DNA from: Prunella strophiata
Lineage: Eukaryota; Chordata; Aves; Passeriformes; Prunellidae
DNA length: 64,000 bases
Direction: 5' to 3'
Assembly (NCBI GenBank): GCA_036583965.1
Contig: JAZBQD010000027.1
Span: 18,775,001-18,839,000, forward strand
Shown: in pieces, positions 29,201 through 44,200 of the stretch
How positions within the stretch are numbered: position 1 is the first letter of the stretch
How the letters are laid out: every line of letters starts with the position of its first letter
Translations under genes and position numbers: made by a program
The notes under the pieces: model-generated
What the model saw: the letters and a program-made list of their open reading frames with translations, nothing else
Told to the model about the DNA's origin: nothing
The model's database searches: none

Positions 29201-32200
29201 ACTCCTGCAATGACCACAAAGCTCCACTCACCTGCCTAGTTTCCCACTGACACTGTGAAGGCAGCCCTGGGCTCATCCAAAGGGCTGCAGAGGGCTGGGA
29301 TTACCAGCACAGGTCAGGTAAGACATTCCCATAGGCATGTGCTGGGGAGAACTTGTCCCCAGCAAAGGAACAAGATGTGCTTGCTCCTGCTTAAGACTAG
29401 AATGATATGCACTCCAAACTAAGCCAGTTACTTGAGTGAGACTAAACAGTGACTCTTCCTTCCCCCTGCCCCTCCACAACCTACACAACAGCTCTGATCC
29501 AGGCAGTCAGCACCAGGTTTTATCCCAGTGCTGTTCATCACTCCCTGTAAAAGAGAGGAGAGAGGGAAATAAGGGTGGATTGTCTTGTAGCCCACTTTAT
29601 TGCATAAGAGCCAAACTGACTTTGCATGAGGTATCTATAAGTATCAATTCTGGTACCAAAAGACACACAGGGATCTTGAGAAACATGCAGAGATCAGACA
29701 TACATATAGCTCACCCTTCTGTTCCACCTCACCAAAGATGGCCATGTGTGATTCTACTGATCTGCCCTGGGTTAAAACACAGAGAGGTACCACTACCAGG
29801 CAGAGGAAATCTCTACCCTTACTCCTTAGCACCTAGCAAAGGATTGTCCCACACACTCTGGAAATGGGAAAAAAACAAACCAAGGAACTGGGTATCCTAA
29901 ATCCATAGATTATAACCTTTATGACAACTTGTCCTCTCTTAGCATTGTCTTGGCTTTCAAGGCTCAGAAACCACTACACCTTGTAAGAATTAAGCCAAAT
30001 GAATCATTCTCACAGTAACTCACAGAAGGTTTGCATGCAGAAAATCAGGCAATTTTGGGCCTTATCTTCTGCCCATTCCTCCCTCCTCCCCCTCACAGTG
30101 CCAGCCATTTGCTCTCAAAAATACAGTGATATTAAATAATATGATATACTTACAGCCAGATACATAGCTGCATATATGCTTAGTGCTGCTTCTTTGGATG
30201 GGAAAGTCTTTCTGGCTTTCATGATAAGGTCTGGATTTCCAGTACAGGCATGTACACTACTGATGAACTGGGTATACTGTTTACATCCGAGTGCTGTATA
30301 GTTGGGTTTACAAAGTGCAAGAAAATGGGGTGCAAGATTCCCTGTTACTACTTGTCCAGCATTTACAAAGATGTCCGTAGCAAACAGTCCAAATGCATAA
30401 ATTCCTAAAGAGGGAAACAAAGAGTTAAATTTCCTGACAATTTATAGCATTTATCACAGCAATAGACCAGCTTCTTCCATTCAAGAACATGAAAAATCCT
30501 CCATGTACTGTACCCTAAAGACCATGGCTCATGCTGGAGATGGTATTTTCCTGCAAAACTGCAGCAGCAACACTGCAATGTACCCACACACCTGATGTCC
30601 CTCCCATCCTTCACAGGAACACTCACCCCTTGTGCAAGCAGCCTGCTTTCCTAGGCCCCACAGCCATGCATATCCCCTGTTTGGGGTAGCTGGCTGTACT
30701 GGCACCTAACTTTTGTCCATGTTCACTAAACAGAAGTGACACAGGGAAATTTTTCACCTGATTAATCTGCTTGAAAACCAAGGTCAGAGTCTGATGGAGA
30801 AGTAACTTGTGAAGTCATAACACACAGTGGAAAAACTTTGTTTTTTTTCCCTTGCAGCTGTAAAGAATCTAAAGTGCTGAATAATTCAATATTGCCATGC
30901 ACCAGTTGTCTTCATCTGCCTGCTACTGGGTAAATCTCTATGCATGGCATATTAATCACAGTATCAACACAGTGAGCTAAAGATTTATATATTTGAGGAG
31001 CTACTTATGCTAAAGAGTTTTTTTAATCAGACATATCAGCAAAACATTAAGCACATGTACTCACTCATTAGAATGTAAATGCATGTATCTGATTACTTAA
31101 AAGAAAACAGATTTCTGCCATTCTGAGGTCCCTCTCCATCCTTTTGTAAATAGAAAATGAGCTCTGGAAGAACATGCAAACACAGCAGCCTGACCGGCAG
31201 GCAAAGCCAGTGGATGCTTGCTCCAATTCCACTTGAGCTGTAGATTTCCCCCTGTATTTCCATGGGCAAATCCTTACCTTTCCCATATTCCAATTCACTG
31301 TGAATACAGGGTGAGTTCTAGAAAATCCCAGTTTCATGGGGCACCATGAGGACTTAAATGGATCAACATCACAGAGTTTATTCCACAGAAACATACAGTT
31401 ATAAAGGTCAGGATTTTAACTAGCAAAGCTAGAGGACCAAGGCTGATTTCTGAGATCCTGGCTGGTCAGCAATGTCATACTAATGTTAATTCCTCCCAAG
31501 ATGCTAGACTGGTGAGCAGCACATTGTGCCTGGCCATGTCACTTCACAGAAGGGCCTTTCAGCCAGTGCTGAGGGTGTGCACTGCACAACACATCTGGAC
31601 ACATCACTCTGGGGGAGCATAATGGGTAGCAATGCCTCATCTGCTGGAAGAGCAGAGAGTCTGTCCACTCCTACCACCCCTACCAAATTTTTTTGATTCT
31701 GTGAGAAAAGGGACCACTTAGTGGGAAGAAAACTCAGGCACTGATTACACAGAGAGGAACTGGAGTGGGAGGAGCTCCTCATCATCACTCTGCAGCTCCT
31801 CCAGACCTATATAAGACAGACTCCTTACAGGGAGCAATTGCACTCTGGGAAGGCAGGCACAGTTGTTACACTAAACACTGCAAATACAGACACAGCTGCA
31901 CATGCCCTCCCTCTCCCTGAGACTGAGGCACACAGCAGGATTAGCTGCCCCAAGGCTTCATTCCTCCAGCTGTTTCCTTCAGATGTGCACCAGGAGAGAG
32001 AAGCAAACAGCAGAACTGAGCACTGCTATGGCACCCCTACATGTATTAAAAAGCAGCATCTGGAAATGTCCAATACACATTTTTAGTGGGGGGACTTCTT
32101 CCTCCAAACACATTTAGAAAGAACTAAGTAGAAAAGATGACATCTCATAGCTACTTAAGTCAGTGGGGGGAGTTTCAACTAAAACCAATGTAGCATGGAT

Positions 32201-35200
32201 TCTGCACAGTTTTCTGCTAGAGACTATAATGCAATATCCAGGCTAGAAAGCAGCTAAATTGGCTTGGCTTCAAACACACATTTATATCCCAATGTCCTCA
32301 GCTTTGGTGGGGGTGTGTGTGTTTTCTATCAGCCATAGATATGGCACAAGGATACCACCTTTCTCCTACTGCACCCCACTTCAGGCCTGCTGGTTGTTTT
32401 TCCCCCCTAGTGGTCCCAGTTTTTTCTACTTTTACTACTGTTTCTGCAACTGGTTTTAATCCAAACTTCCAAAAAGTTTCATTTGCTACCTAAAAGGAAA
32501 ACTGCACCTGAGTTAAGACCACACATGAAATGTTATACAGTTATCTGAATATTTTCCCCAGGCCAAAATTAAGACAGAATTGATCACTCTCACCATTGAG
32601 AAAATGAAAGCAGTAATTTTGCTCGTACCAAGGAATCGGATGGTCCTGCGCACCAGTGGATTTATATAACAACAGTCTCCAGTTAATATTGTTTTCTCTT
32701 GGTTTTCAAAATCCTTTGTAGCTAACTGTAGACAAAAGACTGCAGTTTCTCCAACGATAATCTTAGGGGAGGAGAAAAAAGGGGAGAGAAATGGTGCATC
32801 AGATTACAGCAAGTAAAATACACTAATATTACAGAGACAGACATCTCATCTTAAAGAAACAAGACCAAACCAGCATGGAAGACAGCATAAGTGAATCAAG
32901 TTCTGTACATTAATCTTCTTATGAGGGAAATATGCCTTATGGCTTGCTTTACTTTATTTGCCTTAAAAGAGAATAAATTATTACAACCAGGATTTGTAGT
33001 CAACATAACATAACCTAGTTTTCAGGATGAGGGTAAAGAGAAAAATCTATTAGTTCAAGAACAACAGATCACATAATGCACAAGATCTGGACCCAAGTGA
33101 AGGCCTAATCCTGCAAGATGCTGAACATTTCTGTTTCCACATGGCATTCACTGACACTCAGCACTTTGCAGGGTTGAGCTTTAAATTTTGGACTATGGTA
33201 GAGAGAAAGGGGAAAAAAAATTGTAAGAGAGCCTGTTCACATCAGAGGTTTGGTTTGCCAGGAGGTACCTAACAGGGTTTAATTCACATTTTGCTAGCTA
33301 AATTTATCAAGTCTGGCTTTAGCTCTGTCCCTCATGCTTGAACAAAGTGTCACCACTGGTATTTTAACAATAAGAATGGCCTGTTTCATATTCACTCCAC
33401 CAAAATACATAAAGTTCTTACATCTATATATCATTCACATTACGGTTGGCAAAAAAACCATAAAAGTCACCAAATGAGAAAAAATGGATTTTGAATGTAA
33501 AATATCTTCTCTAGGTTAGGTATTTACCTGTACAACCAAGCATGACCTTTAATTTATTCACTACAATTATGGATTGAGACTTGATAGCCAAAGCCAAGAC
33601 TTTAAGCAGATATACAATACGAAGCTTTATGGCAGGGATAATTTAAAAGCAGAGCAGAAGGGTCAAAAACTGAGCACTGGATTCTAACCTTGATTCACTG
33701 TGGGACCCACAGGCAAGGCCCTTCCACTCCTCTACATGAAAGACTTAAAGCTTATTGACAGGTACCTCACACTTTGATCAACAAGAATGAAGACTGCCAA
33801 AGTGAAATATTAATACTCCACAAATACAAGCAATAATGCCATCAAATCACATTAATTGCTGAGGTTTTTCTAAACCTTTGCCCTAACAGGAAAATATAAA
33901 TAATTTCATATATCACAATAGGTCTGAACAGTTCTACAAAATAAATAAAATAATCTGTGGGCACTGACTCACATGCACATTTTGTTGTCAACATGAAGGA
34001 TGCAATTAATGACATTCCTTAGCTGTTTGTAGTTTATACAGATACCCTTGGGCTAAAGTGTGAGGAAAGTGCTACTTATAAATAATATGGCACAAGTAAC
34101 AAAAATAACTCTAGAGGCAACGATGTAAAAAAAAAAATTAATTTGTCACTAAAACAGTCATTATCTATTACTTTAGACTGGCTTCAGATCCTCGTGGAAT
34201 TTTTAGATAAAACAGAAATTTCAATACCTGAACTAACAAATATCCTCTCTCTGTTGTGATGCAACCAAATTTCCAGCCCAGTGAAGTAGAATTTTTCATC
34301 TATAATTAGTAAATGATCAGTATACATGAAAAATAATTCAACCTTGAATTCAAGATCATCCAAATTATGAGAAGGAGAATTCAACCCAGTGATCCCTATA
34401 GCTCTCATGAAAAAAACATACCAAAAATATCAGTTTTAATGTGATTCATAAAGGTGAGAACAGAAACACTAATACTTTTACTGTGAGTCACAGTAATGCT
34501 TTTCTTTCCTCTCAAGGACTAGGCAACCTGAATAGAGTCAGATTCTGCCTTTAATTCTTTCTGCCAAACTCCACAGATTTCAGTAAAATTTTTGCAGATT
34601 TTGAAACCCTAGGAAAGAGCAGAATTCAGCACAAAGGAAGCATCTGTGAGATACAGTGCTCAACCTTTTGCAAACACTCAGAGTGCCAGCAAGCTCAACT
34701 CTCCAGCTCTGAGTAGAGACTGAATCTGCTGATCTAAGAATAAAGGTTGTCTTCTCAACTGGTAGGGAAGCTGGCATTTACTAAAGAGAGAACTGCTTGT
34801 TCAGTTATAGGAAAGGAGATTCTCACTTCCAGCAATGTCTTCATCGGCTGCATCTAGATCTTTGCTGCTGCCAAGAGCTTTTCCTTGTTACATCTCCTGT
34901 CTTTGATGGTGACCTGTATGGAGAAAACCCTCTGTTCCAAGAATAGCAGCATTCAAGTTCTTAGCTGAACAAGAATTCTCTAAGGGTGGGCACGTAGGTG
35001 CAAGGGTCAGAAGGCAGCAGAATTCAGCTACAGAGACAACTTCTGCTACAGAAGGCCTAGTGCTCTGGTGTCAGAAGCAATAGGAGTCATTGAGCACACA
35101 AGGCATTCATCTCTATGCTTCCGTGGATTCGCTTCGATAGAATCCTTCTAGAATTTGGCAATAAATACAGCTTCTTTATTTTTCTGTACTGGCAGCTCAG

Positions 35201-38200
35201 CTAAAGCTGTTCTCCTTCCTCCATCCTTCAGCACAAGCACTGCTCATCTCAATAATCAGCCTATTGATGCTTCAGAAATGGAAGAAAAATCCTTTTCAAT
35301 CTCAATAAATCTCAGGAAGAAATTCTTCTCTCCAGCATCACTGGCAATAATCAGCTCTACAGGGCAGAGGGAAAAGGAGAGCAACATCCCCCCTGCACTT
35401 TACAGCAATTTGCATGCCTGGTATATTCCTGGAAAGAGCAATTTTGGTATCCCTGCTGGCACAGGAACCACCATTACCCCTTCCACTGAATATACGAGTT
35501 GTAACCAGCCAACAAATGACATTTAATTTAACAGAATTATTTGTGTACTTCTTCTCTAAGTCTTGGGGCAAAAAGTTTTTGGAATATTCCAAAACTGGCA
35601 GTGAAAGACTGCAATGGAGAATCTGAATGTTCTGACAACATAAACACCTGGACAAAACTACACAAGTTCAGGTACAGAAATACAATTGCAATAAAAAAGA
35701 GAGGATATCAGAAGCATCTTCTACCTTATTCTACCAGGGTCATACTACTTCAGATCACTGTACAAATTTCCCAAAGGTATGTATTAAAATTCTTAGCTCA
35801 CAGATATTTTAACAGTTGTTAGAAGCAGGGGAGGCCATCCTTCCCTAAGGCCACCCTTCCATTCTGACATACAGCTACAGCATATAAAGTATAAGGAAAA
35901 AAACCAATTTTCATCTGAAGTCTGACAGTACAAAGTGCAGGCTCTCCAGTATTCTGAAGGACATATGTATAAACAACTTGCAGAGTCCTTAGATAAAAAC
36001 AGTGTACATAAGTGTTGCAACAAGGAAAAAGACAAGAATGATCATTTACTCTTATGGAAGCATATAAAAAATATTAACCCAGCAAAAACTAAATTACAGA
36101 AGTTCTTGGAACCATCTCCATAGCAATCATATCCTGTCTGTGATGTGACAATCCATTTGACAGCCAGGAACAGGATTTGAGAGGGATGAGATCTAAAATT
36201 AATGTTTCTTCTTGTTTCACCTCTTAATTCCATATTAATATATTAGCTGATTGATTTTCATGGTGTCTTTACACTAGTAATATATTTTTTGCATTTATTG
36301 CCAACCACCTAATACCTGCCCCTTTCCTTGTTTTCTTCTCAGAATTCTTACAGCATTTTGCACACATTCCCTCCACTGATTCTCTCCTCCCAAGTCCAGG
36401 TTTTTTCTGTATTAGTCATTTTTCTGAATCCAGGCAAGCTGTGCCTAGTTTTAGCACTGCATGTCAATTTAAAAATCTAATTTGTCCTTCCATCCAGTAT
36501 ATTCTTAACTTGGTTCTAAATTCTGCGTTCTTTTCAACTCGAAATGTCAAGCCTGACTCATTCCAAATATTAGACCTAGAGCAGCTCTGACATTGTTGAT
36601 TTTCCAGTAAACTGACTCCATAAACAAACCTCCCCTGGTGTCTCCTACCTCCCCTAGTGTCTCCTATGCTTTACAACAGCCAAAACCTATATAAATTAAT
36701 GACCTTAAATCTGCACTTCTTAAAATAATCATGAAGTTTACTTTATGACCTACATTCTCATATATTTCACATAACTTCCTATAATGCCCCAGGACTCAAG
36801 TGTGACTTAAATATTCATTTGCATGACAAGATATCTGAGGGTACATGAATATATTTAAACAAGATAAATCCTGAAATGTAAAGTTGATAATCTCTATTTG
36901 GGATTAGGAAATAAATTTCTGTGTATACAGCCATAGACACTTCCAGCTAACACCTACTTTAGGCTACACAAATGTTCAAGAAATATTTCACACAGGCTAC
37001 GGCATGTCAAAGACTACACAATTCCCTCTCTGCCAATTCTCAGGGTTATGCTGTAACTACAGCAACCACTCAGATAGATGAGTAACACTGCAAAGTGGTT
37101 ACTGCATTAAAAAGACCACTAAATATTCATCCATGTGCTCAACTCATCAAGTTAAGAAGAACATTTTACAATACTGTGCATTATAGTTTCTCTTCTGACT
37201 ACGTTTCATTCATTGTGTTTCTCCCATTTAGGCATGACTTGAACAGTAACCAAGGCTTCTATGAGACAACCTTCAAGAAATAACCTTGGGGAAATGAGCA
37301 TCTCAGGCAGTCCATAGCTCTGCTTTTCTCTCTAGAATGAATTTCCTTGTTCTTCCTTATCAGGCAAGAAGAGAAGGAAGGAAGGAAATGGAGCTAAAAA
37401 TCTTGGGAATGATAAATTGTTATCAATTAAGTTGCATGGCCTCCCTATTAATTTAACTTATGAGTTCCTACTTAGTGTGGTGCAGATCTCTTCTAAAAAT
37501 ATGGCTTCTATATGCTTTGTTATTCCTGCTCTTTACCTTGTCTTTTTAACTTTTGAGACCATGGGCTATTCCTGGTCTATTTCCTCTTTCAAAAATGCCA
37601 TCCACGTACCAATGAGCACAGTGGCCTCAGTTTGGGAAATCCAGCAGCATAAACCTTGGCCTTCAGTAATGCTCAAAGTAAAGCTCCACTCTCCACTTGA
37701 AGCTAAAATTGTTGAGTGAGGTGACAGCCCTGGCAGGAAAAGCAGCAACTGTATTTCCAGCAGTAGCAATTTCAAGCTCATTATGCAGAGCTTTCCCTTG
37801 AGGCCATTTTCTTTGTGTTTGTCTTGTTCTCATTGCTTCTTGCTTGCTTAAACTGACAGCAAATGCCCTGGTCAATTTTCAGAGAAGTACATTTTCTACA
37901 GTAACAAATGACCAGTAGTTCTGCAGAAAATGAAAAAATAAATCCTAGATAAATCTGTGTGGTATTGATTAAATAGAAAATATCCTCTCTTGCATTCAAT
38001 ATGAGGATAGAGGACCATACTGCATAGCAGCTTCTAAAGGCCTACAGAAAAGATGTAAAAAAGAAAACTGCCTTTCTAAAGAAACATTTTGAAAAAATTA
38101 CTTAGCCTTTTTGAGTCTGTAAATTTTGTTTTAAAAACATGTACTCCCCATATTTTTTTTGAGGAAAAATACTAAAATTCAATATATTTTGTCATGTCCA

Positions 38201-41200
38201 CTTACAAAAGAAAAATAGTAGTAAAATATTACATATCTAATAGTGAAATATTATCTGCATTACTTAGTTCTCTGCAGTGTGGAGTAAGGCTATATGGTAC
38301 TAAATAGTAATGTTGCTTTTGATAGGAAACAAATACTCTTTATTTCCCTTTTTAATACATTGTAGACATACTCAGTATGTAACAATGGTAAGGGCTGGTC
38401 TCTTCACGAAGACTTTACTGGTATTTGAAAGCAGGAGGCACACAGTAGGCCAAGCATTTATAAGCAGGAAGCCAGAAATGAACCACATGAGAACACAATC
38501 ACAGAGACATGGACAACTTCATCATTCACTGAATTATCTTCATTCATTATCACATGAGAGGAAAAAGAAGTATTTTGAAGTACAGAGCTCTTTTAAGAGT
38601 TTCCTTTTTTCTTTAACTGAGCAACTGATCATGTGTGCAAATGGCATCTCCTCTGGAACCCATCTGTGGTGTCCAATGGGCAAAGCCCTGCAGAGCAGCA
38701 CCAGGGCTGAAACCTCACAATGCCAGAGCAAAGGCTGGTCATGTAAAAGGTCATTTAGAGAAACAGTTACCAGGCCCTGCTGTTCCCAGAGTAACTAAGA
38801 GAAGGTTGTGCCATCATCACCAGAGGGCCACAGCTGGTGGCACATGAGAGCAGGGCTTTCCACGGCACTGGATGCTGGGACTGAGCATTGAGCACACAGC
38901 CCAGGGGGTGTGCCTGCCCCACTGGGCTGCCCTCCACACTGAGCTCTGCATTCAGCCCTCTCCACGTGCTGTGTTTGCCACTGCAGCTCCTGCCTGCCCT
39001 CCACACTGAGCTCTGCATTCAGCCCTCTCCACCTGCTGTGTTTGCCACTGCAGCTCCTGCCTGCCCTCCACACTGAGCTCTGCATTCAGCCCTCTCCACC
39101 TGCTGTGTTTGCCATTGCAGCTCCTGCCTGCCCTCCACACCGAGCTCTGCATTCAGCCCTCTCCACCTGCTGTGTTTGCCATTGCAGCTCCTGCCTGCTG
39201 TCCACACTGAGCTCTGCATTCAGCCCTCTCCACGTGCTGTGTTTGCCATTGCAGCTCCTGCCTGCCCTCCACACTGAGCTCTGCATTCAGCCCTCTCCAC
39301 GTGCTGTGTTTGCCACTGCAGCTCCTGCCTGCCCTCCACACTGAGCTCTGCATTCAGCCCTCTCCATGTGCTGTGTTTGCCACTGCAGCTCCTGCCTGCT
39401 GTCCACACTGAGCTCTGCATTCAGCCCTCTCCACATGCTGTGTTTGCCACTGCAGCTCCTGCCTGCCCTCCACACCGAGCTCTGCATTCAGCCCTCTCCA
39501 CCTGCTGTGTTTGCCATTGCAGCTCCTGCCTGCTGTCCACACTGAGCTCTGCATTCAGCCCTCTCCATGTGCTGTGTTTGCCATTGCAGCTCCTGCCTGC
39601 CCACTCTGCATTCAGCCCTCTCCACCTGCTGTGTTTGCCATTGCAGCTCCCGCTCCTGTCTGCTGAACCTTTGCTGAACCTTTCCGTACCACGGTGAGAT
39701 GTGGGAACGTGCAGCTGCTCTGCACTGCAGCTCTCCAGGCAATTAGAAATGGCCAGGATGTGAGAAACACACTCAGGAAGGCCAACGTGGCAGTCTGGGG
39801 GCCAAGGAAGTGTCTGGCACCTGGCTCTAAAACTATCCAAATGCTGGCAGCTTTACAATACTGACACGAGTATTCCTGCTGAACGCGTTGCAAGAGGTAG
39901 TAGATAAGAGACATAAATGAGAATTCTTGCCCATGCATCAAGCTTTTCCAATTTTAAAAAATAACATCAAAAAACTAGAGAAAAAATGTTACTGTAGAGA
40001 AAATCTCTACATCTAAAAAAACCATAGTAAATGGTGAGGGAAAGAGAGAAAAATTAATTCAAAACTGCATTCTAAAGGCATAAATTCACATCTCAAACTG
40101 TGAAGTTACTTTAGGCTCAAATACTCCAGATAAGGTTATCAGAGGAAATTCTTACAGCTTTTAAATTTTTCTCATTTTCTTTTTACAAAAACCAAGGATG
40201 CCATTATGCAAAGTTTCTGAACTCCACACTTCACAAACACACCTCCTTAGGAAAATGAGTTGTAATATGACGAGATATCATTCAGGTATCAACTGATTTT
40301 AGTCTCTTGATCTCTGATGGATACATGAAAAAGGCTGTTGTTAAATAAAATTATTTATTTATGATCTATGATTTATCTTCTCTATTAGAAGATGAACTTC
40401 ATATATGTTCATCTCTGCACTCAGCTGTATCAAGGACTTTCCATTGGACTTTGAGTGACACATGTGGAGAAGACTATGGTTCTTTATGACCTGGCCTTGG
40501 TGAACCCCTTTGTTTCTTCACTGGCTAAGAAAACTGTACATTGTTCTGTCTGCTGAGGCACACTGGTGTCCTAACCCTTCTGTGCATATTGAAAATATGA
40601 CTCCTTGATAAACACAATACCAATGCATCTGACTCCCATACCAGTGATCATTTCCAACAGCAATGTTACTCTGTATTTTAAGCCTTAGGTGATCTATGCA
40701 ACTGCACTTTTCTACCCAGGATGAACATTCAATTGCAAAATTCAGCATAAACGGCCTTTCATCCCTGTTTGAATAAAATCTGATTACATAAAAGGCATCT
40801 TTTAAAGATTCCAGTCACAAAGTAGTGGTTTTACAGTCAGTATATGACTGTAGCCAACTGTTCTCAGAGGCTCAGAAGAAGGAGAATATCTGTATTTCTC
40901 GCTTTTCCCACTATCTCACTTCTAGCTCACTTCTGCTCAAGGCCAGCGATGTTTTGCAGAGATATTATTTCAGAGATCAGTTCAAGGAAAGCCACTTCCA
41001 CTGAATTGCCATTGCCATCAAACATGGCAATTTTGAAAATGGAGGACCAAACACTGGAACAGTGTAAGTACCCTGTGTTTTAACAGAGCTATGAGAAAAA
41101 CATGCTGTACATAAGATTAATACCTGTAAGATCCCACAAAAATTTTCTGTATTTTTGTGGCAAAATATGTATGTCTACAAAACATACACACAACTGGTTT

Positions 41201-44200
41201 ATTACTTACATCTATTATTATCAACTAGTATTTGATTCATAATGATAAATATAAGTAGATAGCTCAATAAAATAATTCTAAGCTTTTTATTAAAAATGAC
41301 CTTCAAAATAAAATAGCTCTCTTGGTAATAATGTAAGTAGCTCCACTCCTACTAATAATGGCCTCTGTATAAGAACCTCTTCCTTTACCATTACCTTAGG
41401 CTACAGTATAATTGCCAACAAACGAAATACATTAAAGTCATTAACCTTTTCTAGTTGAAATCCAAGGTAGTAACCTCACTAACTTCAACAGGAGCTGGAT
41501 TAGTTGTGAAAACTATGGCACTCTAGGTTAAGAGCAAGTACCTCATCCAAAGTCCAGAAAGAGGTCTTAGCTATGAATACTATACCAAGAAAATAAAACA
41601 AAACTAGGAAGACAATCCAATTTTACAGATAAGCAGTATCAAACATTTGAGAAAGAAGGTTTAACAGGTCAGATATATCAGAAAGATAAGTCAAAAAATG
41701 CAAGTGCCTCACTCCTGAACATATTAACTTACAAGTCATTCTTCTAATATACTTTATGTCTTTACATTGCATTCCTGCAAAGAATCCAGGTGTCATTAAA
41801 AATGAGTTTAAAACACTTCAAAAGCCCATGCATAGAAGCATTTGGTCTAAAACTATGAGTTATTCTGAGCTGTCTCACATTAGGGTTTCTTGTGAATAAT
41901 ATGTGCATTCAGCATAAAACCGGCAGTAAAATTACTCAGTAACAAACCCTGACAGTATTAATCCACACTTCTAGTGCCTCTGAGAGCCAGAAAACAAGTG
42001 ACCAAATAGAAGCTTTCAAGTAGAGAAAAGAAGAGACAGCACCTTGCACTGACACTTAAGTAACACAGTCAAAGAGAATGACTCTACAGAAGTTAACTTT
42101 TCAAGCTTTACCGACCAGGCAAACTCAAGATGTTATTCCCAGAACAGTCACTAGAGATGCTGGTCAGGGAGAAAGGATTCAAAAGAAAAGAGGTCAGAAG
42201 TGCCTCTTCTAGCCTGACCTCAAACAACTAGCAAGCCCAGATACAAAACAATGGGTGACCATTCCCCCTGCATCTCCCTCCTCAGAACTGAAAGCTGTAA
42301 TTTCACAGTGTGCAATCATTTCTCCTTAGCAATGTTATTATAATAAATTAAGATACTGAAGTGATGTTTATTAGAAACAGAATCTTAATGATGTCACACA
42401 AGTGGGGGTAGAGGCCTGTTTATGAGCACCAGAAGCTTTAATAATTACTTACCCCTGCTCTTAACAATGCCATGGAAATGAATCAGCCAGTAAGCTTTTT
42501 CACAAAATATTGCACAGCAATAGCATATCCCATTTATCTTCATTTGATAAATACACAAGTAGAAAGACCTTTTCAATAATGATAGTGTATATTCCGTAGA
42601 TAAAATATGCTGGATTTTCTTTATGGTGGGTTTCTCTATGGTGGGTTTTCTGCAAATATGATTTGCACCACTTTTGTCACTCTTTCAGCTCTGCTATACA
42701 ATGTCTATTTTACTGCTCCTGCCACAAATCCAGATGGCTGCAGATGTGCAGCTGGCAACACTCTGTTGTCTGACCCTGTTTAGAAGTTTACACAATGCAG
42801 TGCTTGAATTAAGAGGAAGTCCCAAGTGCCCTCATTGGCACAGCAGCCAATGAGCTGAAACAGGAGTAGCAAGAGTGGGAAATTTCAGCAAAAATTTCCT
42901 AGTACAGGAAATGCCTACAAGACAGAGGGGAGATTGTACACTTTGCTGTGAAGACAGCAGAGCATAAAAACAGCTCTTTAAGGCATGCAATGGTATTCTC
43001 AAAACTAATTGCAAAGTCTATTGGCTGAAGTAAACCTAGCTACTCTTCTTCAATATGTGACTGTATCTCTTTCCACTCATGAAATAGTGCATAATGGTTT
43101 ACCCTAACAAGGATCATCTTCTTTGCACAGATCTGTAAAATAATAGTAAATATGCTGCTGGCTTTATCAAATATCTTGAAAAAAGCTCAAGTGGTGAGAG
43201 AAGTGTTTTAAGGATGAATTAGTCTATTTAAAATTTTTAGATCTTGTGAAGCTCTGACACTGTTTTCAAGGCAGACTTTATAAAAGCTGGGTTCTGGTCT
43301 TCTCTGTGAAGACAATAAAGGATATTATATAAAATAAATACTCATATAAATGTACAAACACGTGCTTTTTTAGCCAGTCTTGGATGCAATCTCATTATTG
43401 GAGCAATTTAAATTACAACAAAGAGAAGTTCAAAGTGTGCTGCAATGAAAGGTGCTTGCACACATTCAGTGATAACAATTTAAGTATTCTGGTATAAATT
43501 AATAAATTCTTTGAGGCATTACATTTTTGCCATTGGTATTCAAGGTTAAAAGTACCTGTGAACTAAACTATGGATACAAGTCAACCACGTAAACATGACT
43601 TTTTTTGGCAACACATTGTGCATACACTCTCGCATATGTAAACATACTTAGTTTCTTTAAAAATAGTCTCTGCTCTATGATTTTCATCTACTCTTAATCA
43701 CACAATAATCACAATCAATTCAAAAACAAAAGAAATACTGAGTAAAGCTGCAGTACTGACTATTCAAATGAATGTGGTTCCAGAGAATGAGTTTGGTGCT
43801 GATAGAATCTTTCACTCATTCCATCTCAGGAAAGCCTTGTGATTTCAAATAGCACTGAAGCATGTGATTAAACTCCATCAATACCAAGATAATTCATTAA
43901 CAATACCAAGATAAATTAACAATCTAGCTCTGGTATGACTGTTTGTGCACAGATCTCCTAGTGCTTTACAGAGAAGCCTAATTTCACAACTACCATTTGA
44001 CAGCTAGGCATTGATGGCTAAGTGTCCATCCTGCTTCAGTGGTCAGATCTCTGTACCAAGGCAAAGCCTGACAGAGCTCACAGCCCAGCTCTGTACATTC
44101 ATTCTGCCAGCTGCAGATGTCCCCAAACCACTCACATAGCCCAAGGTCAAACTGCCTACAAATCTCATCTGCCTTTGCTAAATGCTCTGGAAAGAGTCCC

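Larger units (their letters stand above)
21352..30153 (-). other. PLPPR5 intron 3
   Basis: An 8,802-bp intron with GTAAGT donor and TTTTCAG acceptor. It holds copy 2 of the 23-bp repeat, a 15-bp A run (22279-22293), a 12-bp T run (22988-22999) and a CA-rich tract. Frames at 26495-26728 and 27491-27757 on plus were examined; I recognise no family. Confidence 0.93.

Noticed and set aside
38310..38798. 162-codon plus-strand frame
   Set aside because: The longest frame outside the CpG island, but its translation resembles no known family and has no splice or promoter context. It lies just before the minisatellite, in a mildly GC-richer patch.
38925..39664. Possible CRISPR-like array
   Set aside because: Units are contiguous with no unique spacers, and the context is a vertebrate intron.
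38767..39941. Recurring 66-codon minus-strand frames and 100-109-codon plus-strand frames across the minisatellite
   Set aside because: The 67-bp unit is not a multiple of three, so each frame drifts through all phases and hits a stop after about three units on minus. This is not a coding repeat.
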